Source of the DNA: Isochrysis galbana | Lineage: Eukaryota > Haptophyta > Isochrysidales > Isochrysidaceae | Direction: 5' to 3' | Assembly: GCA_018136815.1 (NCBI GenBank) | Contig: CM030943.1 | Span: 3,265,885-3,329,884, forward strand | DNA: 64,000 bases | Shown here: positions 1 through 14,100 of the stretch, piece after piece | Layout of the letters: every line of letters starts with the position of its first letter | Numbering within the stretch: the first letter of the stretch is position 1 | The notes under the pieces: generated by a model | What the model saw: only the letters and a program-made list of their open reading frames with translations | What the model was told of the DNA's origin: nothing | Database searches by the model: none | Program-made: the position numbers and the translations under genes

Positions 1-157
1 ACCGACGACTACCCGTCGATTTGCTCCATGACTTCGTGAGCATTGTGCCTTGTCGCCAATTTTGGACATGATTGGTGATGTGTGTGCGTTGACGAATGCA
101 GTAGCCATGTCGCTTGGGCTCCCCTTCTCTCCCCTTCTTCTTTGTTTGTGCATTTAG

Positions 158-480
158 TTAGCAACTTAAGCCCCGGGGATATCCCGTACATCGCGAGCAC
201 GAGAAGGTGGAAGGGCTAGAACCAGGCGTGTGAATGCAAATAGCATATCGCCCTTTCTCAAAACAAAGTAATCCAACCATCTTTAAAACGATAGGGTCAT
301 GGAGCGCGCTTGTCAGAGCAAGGCTACTCTCACTTTTGGAGATTGCCTGTAAGGGCGCGCCGGCAGCTAGCGCGGAACGCGGTTCTTGCGGGGAGCTCAT
401 GGAGCTTTCCTCGGGACCCATGTTGGAATTGACTACGGGCATGGCGACCGACGCACGACCCACGACGCGCGGAGGGCGCG
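158..480 (-). mobile_element. Retroelement gag-like 5' fragment, copy 1
   Basis: Bases about 312-490 are clearly similar to 48786-48960 and 50127-50260. On the minus strand all three encode a shared peptide that includes EESSMSSPQEP and SALAAGAP. In this copy and the 48.8 kb copy an ATG opens the peptide (463 here, 48926 there), and the reading then continues as AISKSE.SLALTS. The conservation is at protein level with scattered base differences, so it was probably coding: the N-terminus of a gag-like ORF. Here it is cut off after about 100 residues. The rest of the element is not in the window. Family identity (Ty3/gypsy) is inferred from the 48-51 kb copies. Confidence 0.55.
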
Positions 481-865
481 GAAGTGTGTCGCATTCGCGC
501 GATCGGCTCTCTCACCTTGTGCCTTTCGCGCTCGGTTGCGTTCCGGTTTTACTCGTTACTCGTTGATTCTTTACTCGTAACTCGCCTGTTGCTCCTTGCC
601 TGCGTGCGCCCCTTTGTGGCCGATCTGACCTTGTTCTCGCGCCCCTTTGTAGCCTGCCCCGCCTCGTTCTTGCACGCCCGTGCTTGGGGTTTTGCTCTAA
701 CCCTAGTCCCTCCTTAGCCCTCGTTTGTCGCATCCGCGATCGACCTTTTTGTTTTAGAAGTTGTCTGCGTTTCTATGTCCCCTCCTTGCCGGCTAGTTGC
801 TAGTCACCGTCGCAGGATCCTACATTCGCCCATTCGCCCTTGTTGCCCTCGCCTCCTTTGTCGCC
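481..865. other. No gene recognised
   Basis: Short overlapping reading frames only. The sequence resembles retroelement leader DNA (repeated CTCGTTAC and CGCCCCTTTG-type words) and runs into the conserved leader hairpin at 874. Nothing further can be supported. Confidence 0.4.
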
Positions 866-965
866 TTCCTGAAAAACTATTGTTATAGTTTTAGCGATGG
901 AGCGCGCGCCGACCGCTCCCACCTCCCAGCCCTCTGCCGCCACGACGCCCCAACGGGGCCGACCC
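866..965 (+). mobile_element. Retroelement 5' end with leader hairpin and ORF start
   Basis: An inverted repeat, AAACTAT-TGTT-ATAGTTT, at 874-891 sits five bases before an ATG at 897. The ORF starts MERAPTAPTSQPSAATTPQR. The same hairpin and start are found on the minus strand at 25811-25788 (nearly identical) and, more diverged, at 36137-36114. After about 35 codons the homology stops and the frame runs into the CT minisatellite, so this is a 5' remnant only. The long open frame beyond it (to 3587) is an artefact of pyrimidine-only DNA having no stop codons. Confidence 0.7.
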
Positions 966-984
966 AAGCCACCGAAGCCCAAGC

Positions 985-1816
985 GCTCGCACTCTACTTT
1001 ATTCTCTACTCTCTCTACTTTCACTACTCTCTCTATTCCAGCTACTCTCTCTACTTTCACTACTCTCTCTACTTTCCTACTCTCTTCTTTACTTTCCTAC
1101 TCTCTCCCTCTCTCTCTCTCTCTCTACTTTTCTACTCTCTACCTTATTCTCTACTCTCTCTACTTCCACTACTCTCTCTATTCCAGCTACTCTCTCTACT
1201 TTCACTACTCTCTCTACTTTCCTACTCTCTTCTTTACTTTCCTACTCTCTCCCTCTCGCTCTCTCTCTCTCTCTAGTTTTCTACTCTCTACTTTATTCTC
1301 TACTCTCTCTACTTCCACTACTCTCTCTATTGCAGCTACTCTCTCTACTTTTACTACTCTCTCTACTTTCCTACTCTCTTCTTTACTTTCCTACTCTCTC
1401 CCTCTCTCTCTCTCTCTCTCTACTTTCCTACTCTCTACTTTCTTCTCTACTCTCTCTACTTCCACTACTCTCTCTATTCCAGCTACTCTCTCTACTTTCA
1501 CTACTCTCTCTACTTTCCTACTCTCTTCTTTACTTTCCTACTCTCTCCCTCTCTCTCTCTCTCTCTACTTTTCTACTCTCTACTTTATTCTCTACTCTCT
1601 CTACTTCCACTACTCTCTCTATTCCAGCTACTCTCTCTACTTTCACTACTGTCTCTACTTTCCTACTCTCTTCTTTACTTTCCTACTCTCTCCCTCTCGC
1701 TCTCTCTCTCTCGCTAGTTTTCTACTCTCTACTTTATTCTCTACTCTCTCTACTTCCACTACTCTCTCTATTGCAGCTACTCTCTCTACTTTCCTACTCT
1801 CTTCTTTACTTTCCTA

Positions 1817-1856
<40 letters not shown>

Positions 1857-2572
1857 CTACTCTCTACTTTATTCTCTACTCTCTCTACTTCCACTACTCT
1901 CTCTATTGCAGCTACTCTCTCTACTTTCACTACTCTCTCTACTTTCCTACTCTCTTCTTTACTTTCCTACTCTCTCCCTCTCTCTCTCTCTCTCTACTTT
2001 TCTACTCTCTACTTTATTCTCTACTCTCTCTACTTCCACTACTCTCTCTATTCCAGCTACTCTCTCTACTTTCACTACTCTCTCTACTTTCCTACTCTCT
2101 TCTTTACTTTCCTACTCTCTCCCTCTCGCTCTCTCTCTCTCTCTACTTTTCTACTCTCTACTTTATTCTCTACTCTCTCTACTTCCACTACTCTCTCTAT
2201 TCCAGCTACTCTCTCTACTTTCACTACTCTCTCTACTTTCCTACTCTCTTCTTTACTTTCCTACTCTCTCCCTCTCGCTCTCTCTCTCTCTCTACTTTTC
2301 TACTCTCTACTTTATTCTCTACTCTCTCTACTTCCACTACTCTCTCTATTCCAGCTACTCTCTCTACTTTCACTACTCTCTCTACTTTCCTACTCTCTTC
2401 TTTACTTTCCTACTCTCTCCCTCTCTCTCTCTCTCTCTACTTTTCTACTCTCTACTTTATTCTCTACTCTCTCTACTTCCACTACTCTCTCTATTACAGC
2501 TACTCTCTCTACTTTTACTACTCTCTCTACTTTCCTACTCTCTTCTTTACTTTCCTACTCTCTCCCTCTCTC

Positions 2573-2605
<33 letters not shown>

Positions 2606-2669
2606 ACTTTCACTACTCTCTCTACTTTCCTACTCTCTTCTTTACTTTCCTACTCTCTCCCTCTCTCTC

Positions 2670-2700
<31 letters not shown>

Positions 2701-2815
2701 ACTTTTACTACTCTCTCTACTTTCCTACTCTCTTCTTTACTTTCCTACTCTCTCCCTCTCTCTTCTACTCTCTCTACTCTCTCTACTTTTTCTACTCTCT
2801 CCCTCTCTCTCTCTC
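985..2815. repeat. Pyrimidine-only minisatellite, ~140-151 bp unit
   Basis: The plus strand is almost entirely C and T for about 1.8 kb. A higher-order unit recurs, marked by ATT(C/G/A)CAGCTACTCTCTC near 1033, 1180, 1330, 1474, 1620, 1769, 1908, 2049, 2200, 2350 and 2493, giving spacings of about 140-151 bp and roughly 11-12 units. Units differ by CT-dinucleotide count and a few substitutions. The last 250 bases degrade to simple (CT)n. It lies directly upstream of the FAM210-like start codon. Such tracts can form triplex (H-) DNA; no function is shown here. Confidence 0.9.
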
Positions 2816-2830
2816 TTCGGCCGCCGCCCC

Positions 2831-3765
<935 letters not shown>

Positions 3766-5145
3766 GCGATGCGCTGCGCGCTCTACAAGCCTGCTCCGTC
3801 AGTCGAGGAGCTTCGGAGATGACGTGAGCGGCTGCGAAGCTACGCTGCTGTGCGGCTTGAGCTGGGCGCCGCGGCGCCGTCTTACACAACCTGGAGACGC
3901 TAGGCGCTTCGGTCATTTCACCTCCATCCAGACTGAGACGAACTGCTGGATCCAAGTAGGGCGTGCTTCGCTTTCGGAGGCGTGCGGGCTAGCGCAGGCC
4001 ATCAATGTCGTCTTCGAGAGGAAATAGGCATGGGTGTGCAATGGCACGCGGAGGAGCCTGAGGCTGAATGCCATGCTGTCCCCGACCAGTGTCGTGTCTC
4101 CTCCTCTTCCGGTGACCCGTGCTTGGGTGGAGCGCGGTGTGTCGTGACGTATGTTGTGCGTGTATATGTGCAGTCCAGTGAGTGACGGCAGTGCAACAAG
4201 TCCGTCGCAAGCAGAAAGAGCGTTGCGGTCTTTTCTCGCACATAAGTGCCGCCGTTTTGTGCAGTGATGAGCATGAAGGATGCGAGCCACAAGCCGACAA
4301 GCCATTGCGTCGTCGTCGACGAGGGGTGCTCGCTCGATACTAGTGGTGCTGCTACTGTGAATGTGCGTTTGATAGTGGTGTAGGGACTAACTAATCTGCT
4401 TATGATTGGCCGCCGCGGAAGGGGGCCTCGCGCCCCCCCTCACTCTCCTCTGCTCCCCTGTGGGGGGGGGGGGGGGGGGGGGGGGCGAGAACCATCTACC
4501 CCCTGCGCCGCCTCTTGGGATCTTGGGGATGCGGGGGCGGCTCACCCAGAGTCTGCTGTCTGCATTGGCATTGGAACGAAGGCTGCAGCCTCTATCTGGT
4601 GTCTTTCAGCAAGCCGTATGCAAACACAAGTGCACATACTACTTGTAAAATCTTTTGAAACGACAAGATGAAGAGATACTTCTTGATGGTCGAGCGACCA
4701 AAAATACGCTGCAGTTCTATCCCCCTTGGTGATGTGCCCATACTGTACAAAGGCAAGGAGGTGATCGCGACTCACCGCGAAAGCGGCAACTCAACAATCG
4801 AGTGTGGCGCTCGCACCTTGGTAGCATTCGCCACGAGAGCCCGGAGAAAGCGACATCACGCTCACATCGAACCATCGGTTTAGCCTCATATTACAAGTGC
4901 ACACCCCGCCCCACCCCCCCTTTTCTCGCGACAGTGGCCTACGACGACCCCGCCGTCTTCTCTCGACGTTGGCATGCTGGCTCCCGCACGGGGGCCTAGT
5001 GTCTCGCCCGCTCCCCATCAAGCCGCTGCCGCCGCCTTTGGGCCAGCGAGGCCGCACAACGCACCTAGACCCTCAGCAAATCGACCTAGTACCGACGGAG
5101 CAGCTTCTCTTGGGGTGTGCGCGGCCGGCGGTGTGGCGGCCGCCG
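3766..5145. other. Intergenic between two convergent genes
   Basis: About 1.4 kb between the stop codons of the FAM210-like gene and the dynein gene. It holds a poly-G run at about 4461-4485 and only short, overlapping reading frames with no recognisable domain. It should contain the 3' ends of both transcripts; no polyadenylation signal is clear. Confidence 0.5.
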
Positions 5146-8100
5146 CTAGTCGTCGAGTTGGCAGAGTGCGGCTACGCCACGCTTCACCCAATGCGTCTGC
5201 TCGCGTGCCGAGGGCAGCTTGAGGAACATCACAAAGTTGGTGGAGTGGCCGGTCGTGGCGAGGGTGCCTCGCCTGTCGGAAGTCTTGTACAATGGACACA
5301 TATAATGCGGGGTCTCCATCATCTCGGCAATTTTCTGCGGCCGCAGCCACAGAGTCGGCAGCGGCACAAAGAGAACCTTGGCCTCGCACTCCTCCAGCTC
5401 ACGCGTCTCGTGGCTGTAGCGCGCGCCCTCGAGGTACATGCCGTGGACGTACACACCCTCGTCGGCTGCGGCGATCGGCTTCTCCTCGAGTACTTCGAAG
5501 GTGAAGTCGAGCATATCGATTGGGATGCTATTGCGGCGCGCGTAGTTTTGCGTAGAGCCTGTCAAGAAGGCGTGGGTGAAGAAGAAACCCGAGAGCCAAA
5601 AGGTCTCCGGAATGCCGCCCTCGATCCAGTTGGAGAACATGGCGAGCCGGTCGAGCAGGTTGGAGACGTAGCCTGCGAGAGGTTTGAGTGAGGGGTAGGA
5701 CCGCTTCATCCACATGGCGGGGCGCGTGCCTAGGAGGAGCGCGCCGGCCAGGGCTTCGAGCTCCGCGTCCATCACCACAAGGCCTTTGATGGCCTTTTGC
5801 AGCGAGGCCAGCGAGGAGCGGATGATGGCCGTCAACCGATTGAAACGGATGAGCTCCTGATGCAGTACGGTGTTCATCGACTCGAGGTAGGTGACTGGGT
5901 ACAGCGCCTGCGCCGCCTCTAGGTCGAATGCCTCGGGGAGGCGTGCGGCGATGTCGTCGGCGATGCGGCCGAGCATCTCGTCGCTGCCGCTACCGCCGCC
6001 GCCGCCGCCACCCGTGCGCGCCTGCGTTAGGAGTATGGCATCGAAGAGCTCGCGGGTCTCCTTTAGATCCTTGGTGATGGCGGCGTTCTCATGTAATCCG
6101 AAGACACCGGGCGCATCGGCCGACGGAAGGCCGCGGATCGCGTCAAGGTACTCGGCGTGCGACTCGGCTGCCGGCTGCGCGTACGCGGGCGATCCATCGG
6201 CGGCGATGACGGGTGCGAGGGCGAAGCCCTCGGCGAGCGCCGCCTCGCAGTAGACGTCGCTCAACAGCGCGTTGAGGCAGCGGCGGTCCTTGTCGTCAGT
6301 GACGCGGCCGCCATAGTTGGCCTCGCCTGTGCAGTAGTGGAGCGCCTGCAGCGGGATGTCCTCGTACGACTCGAGGAAGAGGCGGACCTGGCGCACTGAA
6401 ATGCGCAGGTCGGACGCGTTGAACTCGTACGGGATGTTCCAGCCGATGGGGCCGAACTTGCGACGCTCCTGGATCACCGCGTGGAAGAAGGCGAGCCCGA
6501 AAGCAAGTTTCTTGAAGGCCCAGGCGTTGGACCCTTCCGTGCCCTCGAAGAAGGCCTCGTCTGAGAGCGGATCCGCGAGGTACGAGCCCAGCATGTTGGC
6601 GCGCAAGCCCTTGGGCGGCTCGTTGGTCATCTTGACGCCATTCTGCAAGATTGAGACGGGGAAGTGCGTCGACGGTGCCGACGTGAGCCACAAGCGGAAG
6701 TCCGGCGAGGCCGCGTCGGGTGTAAGTTCCTCACAAATCTTCTCGAGCGTCGGCATCCACGACGTGCACAAGTGGCAATTCTGCAGCACGACCCATGAGC
6801 CGGCGCGCATCCCCTCGGTGATGAGCCTGCGCGCGATAGGCCCTTGCCCCTGCCCCAGTGAGATGGCCGCGGTGCGCTTGCCGCCGAAGCCGCGCGTGTC
6901 GGCGAAGCGAAGCAGCTCGGTCATCGGATCCTGGCCCGGCGAGAGCACAAAAATGAGGGGGGACGTATTGGACGAGTCGTTGAAGCACGCCTCGAGATTG
7001 AACGGCGGGGGCTCCACGTAGTACTTGCCCAGCTCGGCCGCGACAAAGTCGGTGACAGCAGCCACGACGCGGTCGGGCCGCAAACAACGTAGCACGCAGC
7101 ACCGCTCGAAGCGCGAGAGCGATTTGGAGTAGCCTGCCGGCAGCGTGGCCCGGTGCGGCTCCTCCGATTCCCACACGTCCTTCCACGCCGTCCCGTGGTC
7201 GGCGAACGCCTTGGGCAGCCCCTCGAGTCTCGGCAGCTGCGATAACCGCAAGATCTCCTCCCACCCACGAGCGGGAAGCCATTGCGAGCACGGGTTCGGG
7301 GGCGCGCCATCGGGGATGAGGCCAGCGCCGCCCGTGAGAAAGAAGGAGAAGTGGGCTTGGTGAAGGGCGCCCGCGGCCATCCGTATCTTCGCGCAAAGCA
7401 GGAATGCGAAGAGGAGCTTGTCCTTCTCGTAGAGCGAGCGGCAGATGTTGCGGTAGACGGAGGCCGTGTTCTCATCCTGCAACGCCTGCAGGCGCGTCCG
7501 CAGGTCATCAGAACCGGGCGCGTCGGCGATGGCCCGCTCGAAGAGCGCAATATACCACGAGAGAGAGTACTGGTACATCGGGTCCACGTTGGCCATGTCG
7601 GAGATGGCGAAAAAGAGGAGCGAGGCGCGCGCGGCGGCGGGCACATATCCCGCGCGCGTGGCGTCGAGCCGCTCGGACGCCGCCTCGGCAATCTTCTGCT
7701 TGCGTGCGATGTCGTCGGATATCTTCTTGGAGGACGAGAGAATATCGATGGCCGTCTGGTCGTCGAGGATGTTGCCCTCCGATTCTGAGAGGACCTGCGC
7801 GTGCAAGCCAGAGAGGGGGAGGGGAAAGGTTGGCCTTGGGCGTGCGGCTGAGCGTCGCGCTCGTTTGCCGCGTCGGGTACCTCGGCGGGCGTGGAGTTGC
7901 GCGCGAGGGATGCGGCGGCGAGGTGCACCTGTAGGATGCGATTCTCAATGTCCTGTAACTGCTTCTTGTTCTCGGCGGCCTCAAGCACGAGCCCCTCCTT
8001 CTCTTCCTGCAGCTCCGGCCGCTCCTTGGCGACGACGATGCCAAGCAGCTGGTCCTCGAGGCCCTCGGGAGTGATCATGAAATTGAGACAGGTGACCTTG

Positions 8101-11100
8101 ACCGAAACCTCCGGCAGATAATGCGGATTGCGCAACTTTGTCGTGATGTAGAACTTGAAGTCCTTGTTGTATTCGACGGTCGCGTCGCCCAGCCGCACGC
8201 TGAGCACGCCCGCCGACTTGAAGAACTGTTTCAGCAAGACGGGCTCCAGCATGGGGTCGAGCTCCTCGCCGACGTTCTCAAGGAGCGCGGGCCGCCCGAA
8301 TTGCAGCGCGTTCTCGAGCACGCGAGCAAAGTCGCCGTCGGTCAGCTTGAACACGGCGAGTGAGTTGTCCTTCTCCATGTTCTTCACCCACCGGTTGGCC
8401 TGCATCTGCGGGTCGATCATGAGCGGCCAACGACGCGCGCGAGAGAGAATGATACCGTTGTCAATCGAGAAGGCGTCGTTGGGCAGCCCATCGATCGTCC
8501 ACGCGCGGATGGCGACTGGGTCGCCCAGGGTGGCGGTTAGCGAGAATTTAGCAGAGCAGGGCACCTGCTTCTCCGAGCAGAGGCGCACCCAATCGGCCAC
8601 CACGCGGTCGCGGAAGAGCTGCGTGAAGGGCCCCATGTACGAGAGTACCGCGGAGCCGATGAGGATGTCACCGGTGATGTTGTCGAACACCTTGCCGAGG
8701 GCGACCGACACCTCCGCCCACCGGTCCTTCTCGCCGCCGAGCCCGCCGATCAGGGCCTCGGCGCGCATGAGCTTCTTCTCGCACTCGTCAGACTGCTGCT
8801 CGAGGTCCTCCTTGCGCGCCACAGTCTCCTTGAATGTGGCTTGCAACGTGGCGAGCTTGTCCTCCACCTCCTTGAGCGCCGCCTTTTTGGCCTCTAGGAG
8901 TGCCGAGACCTCGTTGAACTCCGCCTCCGCCTCCGCGAGCTTAGCCCGCTTGGGCGCCACGTCCTTGGCGACGCGGTCGTACACCTCCATGGCGCATACC
9001 CACGAGCACAACCCTTGCGCCGCCTTGGATGCCTTCTTGATCACTTCGGGGTCGAAGTCGGGGTTGGTGGTGTACCGGCGGATCTTCTGGATCACCGCCG
9101 GAGGAATGTTGTCCTTGTCGTACTCGACGAGCGACTGCAAGAACTTCGAGTCGTTCATCATCTTCTTGGCGGGCTCCCAATAGTCGTCCACCTTGCCCTT
9201 GCCGTCGGGTGCCGTTACCTTAACGGGCGGCACCTCCTTCATGATGCACACCGCCTCCATGACGAGTTTGACGCCCGCGGGTGGCGCCTTCATGGCCTTG
9301 ACCTCGTCCGTGTCCGCCTTCTTCAGCGTCGATAATGCTTTGACGGCCGCCTCGAGCGCGGGGATCGCGGCGGCGAGGCCCTCCTCGCACTCGGCCTTGA
9401 TCGCGGCCGCCGCCTCAGCCTTGACCGACGCGGCCGCCTCGTCGCGTTGCACAACTTCGCGGGTCGCCTCCGCCTCCTTGGAGTCCTTCTCGATGACGAC
9501 CATGAGCTCGTCGGCCTCGGCGCGCGCCGTGACGAGCTTTGGCTGGAGCGCTTGCAGCTCCTCCTGCATGCCCGCCACTTGCTCCGCAGTCGACCTCAAC
9601 TTGTCCAACCCGACGTCGTAGCGCGACTTGGCTGTTGATACCTCGTCACGCTTCACCTGCTCGGCGTAGCGGCAAGAGAGGACGGTGATGGAAGCGTGCG
9701 CATCAGGCGGAGAGCGCCACTTGCGGATGGGCATCCGCCCGCGCCGCGTTGGATGCGCCGCGCGCGCGCAAGGGTGCGGTGCAGCGGTCCGGCGGCGGGC
9801 GCGCAAGGGCAAGGACGCGCGTGGACCGTCGCCCGCGACGGGCCGTGCTGCCACATCCAAGGGAGGCCCACGAAAGACGCACCTGCAGAAGCGCCCGGAA
9901 GGCTCCCAAGAGCTCCAGGTATGTAGTGGGCGTCACGTAGTTATAGCGCCGCGCCTCGTTCAAGTAGGCAGTGGAGAGCTCGGTGGCCGACTGTTGGAAG
10001 TAGCAACAGAGGGAGAGGATGGAGGAGCGGACCGAGTCCTCCATCGAGACGTCCATGAGAAACGACTCCGCGACGGAGCGCAGCGCGTCCTCCGGCCACG
10101 CGGTGAACCAATCGATCGTACAACAATTGACCAAGGCGGGGAACTTGCGCAGTCGAGTGCGGAAGGCGTCGCCAATGGGCGACATGGCGAGCACCATGTG
10201 CAAGTTGGCACGGCATTGCTGCACAAACAGCCGGAATAGAGCAGCTGGCGACATGTCCTCCATGCCGAGCTCCTTGGCGCGCGTGGCGAGCGTCTCGTAT
10301 ACCTGGGCGAGCTCATCGGCCGCGAAAAGGTTGGGTACCTCACCTGCGTTGAGGATGTTGTTCAGATCCTCGACCATCGCTTCCTCCTTGATCTGGGTGT
10401 CCACAAAGAGGAATACAGTTGGCAGGCTCTTCTCGCCCGCTTGGCGGAGGACACGCTTCAGGTCTTCCCTCCAGGCGACCTTGTCGTAGTTCTTGGAGAG
10501 CTCAATCTGGAAGAGCTCGAACTCCGCCATGTGACAGGCGAGCGTCGTCAGGCTCTGCCGGCCGGATCCACCCACGCCGACGAGCAGCGCATTCCCAAAC
10601 GGCTGACGGATGATTCGTAGTACACGGCAGATGTGTTCGACCGCAAATGGGAAGAGCACAAGCTCCATGGGGCGCTTCGAGATGGCGTTGTAGTCCTCGA
10701 GCATCGTTTGCGCGCGCGCGATCAGGGCGTCCATGTCGGGCATAGCTACGTACTCCGCGGCCGCACCCTCGCCCATCACGGTGCCGAAGAGGAGGCGCTC
10801 GCCCTGGCCGATCACGGACGCCCAATCCGTCTTGAGCCGCTCCTTCAGCTGCCCGCACAGTAGCTCGTGGAACCAGCTCGAGTCAGTCTGGTCGACAAGG
10901 CGATCTGCAAACACGCGGATGCACTCATGGGCCCACAGGGCGACCATGTCTGAGGGGGCCGTCAGCGACTTGGCGGTGCTTTGCAGCACGCCTTGGATCA
11001 CCTTGGCAATGTCGCGCAGGTTGTACGTGTAGTGCGACTTGGCCGGGGTCGGAAGAAGCTCGTTCGAGATGGTGTTGTAGATGTGGATGGTCGAGGCAAC

Positions 11101-14100
11101 GAGCGCTCCGCTGAGCGACTTTACGTCTGCGGCGAGCTCGTGCTTGGTCGTGTGCCAGCGCAGGATGGACGTGAAGATGCGCTCTAGTGAGGCGTGCGCG
11201 TAGTCGGTGCACAAAATCAGGTTGAAGTGGCGCAGGTAGCGCGGCGTTACCGGGTTGCGCCCGCCACCGGGCGGACCCATGGCGGCTACGAACTGCACGT
11301 CCACAATCTCGCGGAACGTGCACTCCTTTAGGTCGTACCAACCGTCGTGGTCCATCCACTGGCGGAGCAGCTCGATGGGCGGCTGCGCGCCGTACGTTTC
11401 AAGCGCAGGCATGTTGAGGTCGTCAACAAACACGATGCACTTTTTCCCCAGCGGTGGGCCGAAGATGCCCTTGCGCCGCTTGTCAAGCTGGCCGTCAATT
11501 ATGCCCTGGCACACGTCCGCGCGCGTTTGCGCGGAGAAGTTGAGGAAGATGGGCTTGTATGTCTCGGGCGAGAGGCCGTGCAACAGCCGATCGCGAACGA
11601 GCGTCGTCTTGCCCGTGCCGGTAGACCCGCACACTAAAAGCGGCGTGCCGCGCGCCAAGAGGACGTCGGTCAGGTAGCCGAGCTGGACCGTCTCCTCAGT
11701 TGGAATGAATATATCGTGGAATTGCGCTTTGGGCGGGATGGCGACGTCGCTCAAGCCGCTCATCCAGCCGGTCCAAGCCCCACGCTCCACTGAAAAGCAG
11801 TAGTCGAAGGCTAGACCCTGTGCAGGCAACGCCGCCTTGGGCGTCGCGGATGGGAAGACGGGCTGCGGCGCGCCTGGCGTCGACAACACCTCTGGCGTCT
11901 CCCGCCTCAGAAGCTGGCGAAGGAAGCCGTCGAAGCGCTCGCGGCCGGCGGCGTCGACCGTGGCGCCCACCGACCAAATGATGCAGAAGAGGCACACGCC
12001 GTGCATGAGGTCGCGCGTTTTGTCGGCAGCCGGGGGCGCCGGCCGGCCCTCGTCGTCGCCAACGGGCTCCCACGGCGCCAGGTGGGCCTGGATTAGGCGC
12101 ATCACTGCGCGCGCCAGCATAATGTCCTGGGTGGGCACGGGCGAGCGGCAGGAGCGGCGCAGGTACCACAGGATGGGCTCTAGCAGCCAGTCCAGGGTCG
12201 CTGTGATCTCGGCGCGCCCGCTCTCGCCCAGAGCCTCAGGCAGGGTTGCCAGCCATGACGCGAGCAGCGGCCGCCAGCCAAGCCCCGTTGGTTCCATGTA
12301 GATCATGCCGCAGCGCGACACGGTGGCTGGCGAGGCGACCGCGAGGTCCATGGGCTCAAAGATCAAGTTCATCCGCGGCGACATGGCAATTATCTCGCCC
12401 GACATCAGGCAGAGCTTCTTGTTGTCGTCGAGTACCGTGTTCATGTTCTCGATCCAAACCGCGTCGACGGGCCCGTCAAAGACCATCCATCGCCGCTCGT
12501 TCGAGGTGTCCTGGGCGCAATTGCGGTAAACGACAGCCAGGATGCCATCGGTCCATTCGTGGGAAACTTGGTCGAACTCACCGTACAACCGTCCAGGCGG
12601 CACCGACTTTGGGTTGAGACAAGGCGTTGCGACGCGCTGGAATCCGCTAACGCCCTCGTCAGAGAGGCGCGAAAGCGCGGCGGCGAGCACGCGGTAATTC
12701 GCCGTCTTGCCCGAGAAGGGCAGCCCCACGATCATGAAGCCATGCCGGACCAAGAACATTTCATACACCTCGAGCACCTTGGCGATGAAGGCCGGCACAG
12801 GTTGCAGCCCCATGTCATTCATAACCTCACCCATCGCGCGGCGGAGGTGCTCATAGTCGGCCGGCGGCAGCTCGACGCCAGGAAAGAGGTCGGAGGTGAT
12901 GCCGTCGAAGAGGGGAATGTCGTGAGAGAGGAATTTAGGCACGTTGACGTCCCGGATCGAGCGGAGCATCAGGATCGCCTCGTCATCATCCGGGAAGGAG
13001 CGCTTCAAGTTGCCGGCGGCGGTGAGGACCGACTTGACGGCGCGCATGCCGTAGTCGTAATGGTCTTGCGAGGAGAGCTGCTCTGAGCATAGCTTGTACG
13101 TCTGCACGATTTTGCGCGCAAGTGGGCGCGCGTGCGAGAAGCCGAATGACATGAGGGAGATCTCGCCAATCATGGCGTAGTCCGGCACCATCATGGCGCA
13201 CGGGCGGAAGAGCGCCTTCAGGTTGTCGGGCAGCTCCGAACGGCCGGCGTAGCCCGGGTTCATCGTAATGAAGATTGCGTTGGTCGGGTCAATGGGCAGG
13301 TCGGTGCCCTCAAACATGAAGCGTTCCACGCCGCCCGCGATGGCGCGCTGGATGGTGAGGATTTGCTGCGCCACCACAGATAGCACCTATGTGGATTGAG
13401 GACCAGGCGGCGCACGGCATCAGTGGCCCCCTCCATCTCGAGAATGCGGGTGGGTGAGTGGGTGTCTCACGGGGGTCGGTGAGTGGGTGTCTCCCGCCGC
13501 GCCTGCGCGCGAGGGCGACTGTGGCGGCGTCGCACCTCCAGATCGATCCGATTAAACTCGTCAAAGCAAGCCCACGCGCCCGAGGCGGCGAGGCCCTTGA
13601 AGAACTTGCCCATCGCCAGGTAGTCGAGACCATCCGAGCAGTTGAAGACGACGCACTGCTTGGCGAGCGCCTTGGCCAAGTCCTTGGTGGTCTCCGTCTT
13701 GCCAGTTCCCGCAGGGCCCTCGGGCGCACCCCCAAGGGTGAGCTGGATGGCCCCCATAAGAGTACGGTAGCAGCGGTCAGTAAGTGAAGTGACGACGAGG
13801 CGGAACGAGTTGCCTAGGTATTCGAAGCCGTACCGCGCCGTCGCGGTGATGATTTTAACCAGAATGTCCTCGGAAGGCTCGGGCTCGTAATAGTACCTAA
13901 GTCAGTAGGGGCGGGGGCGGGTGGATTGCGTGGGGTGTGTAGACGGGCGCGTAGGTTAGGGCGACGCGCGCCTCCAGCTAGCATGGCAGAGGTCGACAAT
14001 GCAGCGCGTGCGGCGATGCGGGGATCGCCGCTCACCGGAGCTGAGAGAGCCAGTGGAAGTCGTTGGCGGACTCGACGCCAGCCTTGACCATCTCAGACAG

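Noticed and set aside
8155-9183. 342-codon plus-strand frame and similar plus-strand frames at 5-18 kb
   Set aside because: Antisense shadows of dynein exons, which have clear AAA and stalk motifs on the minus strand.
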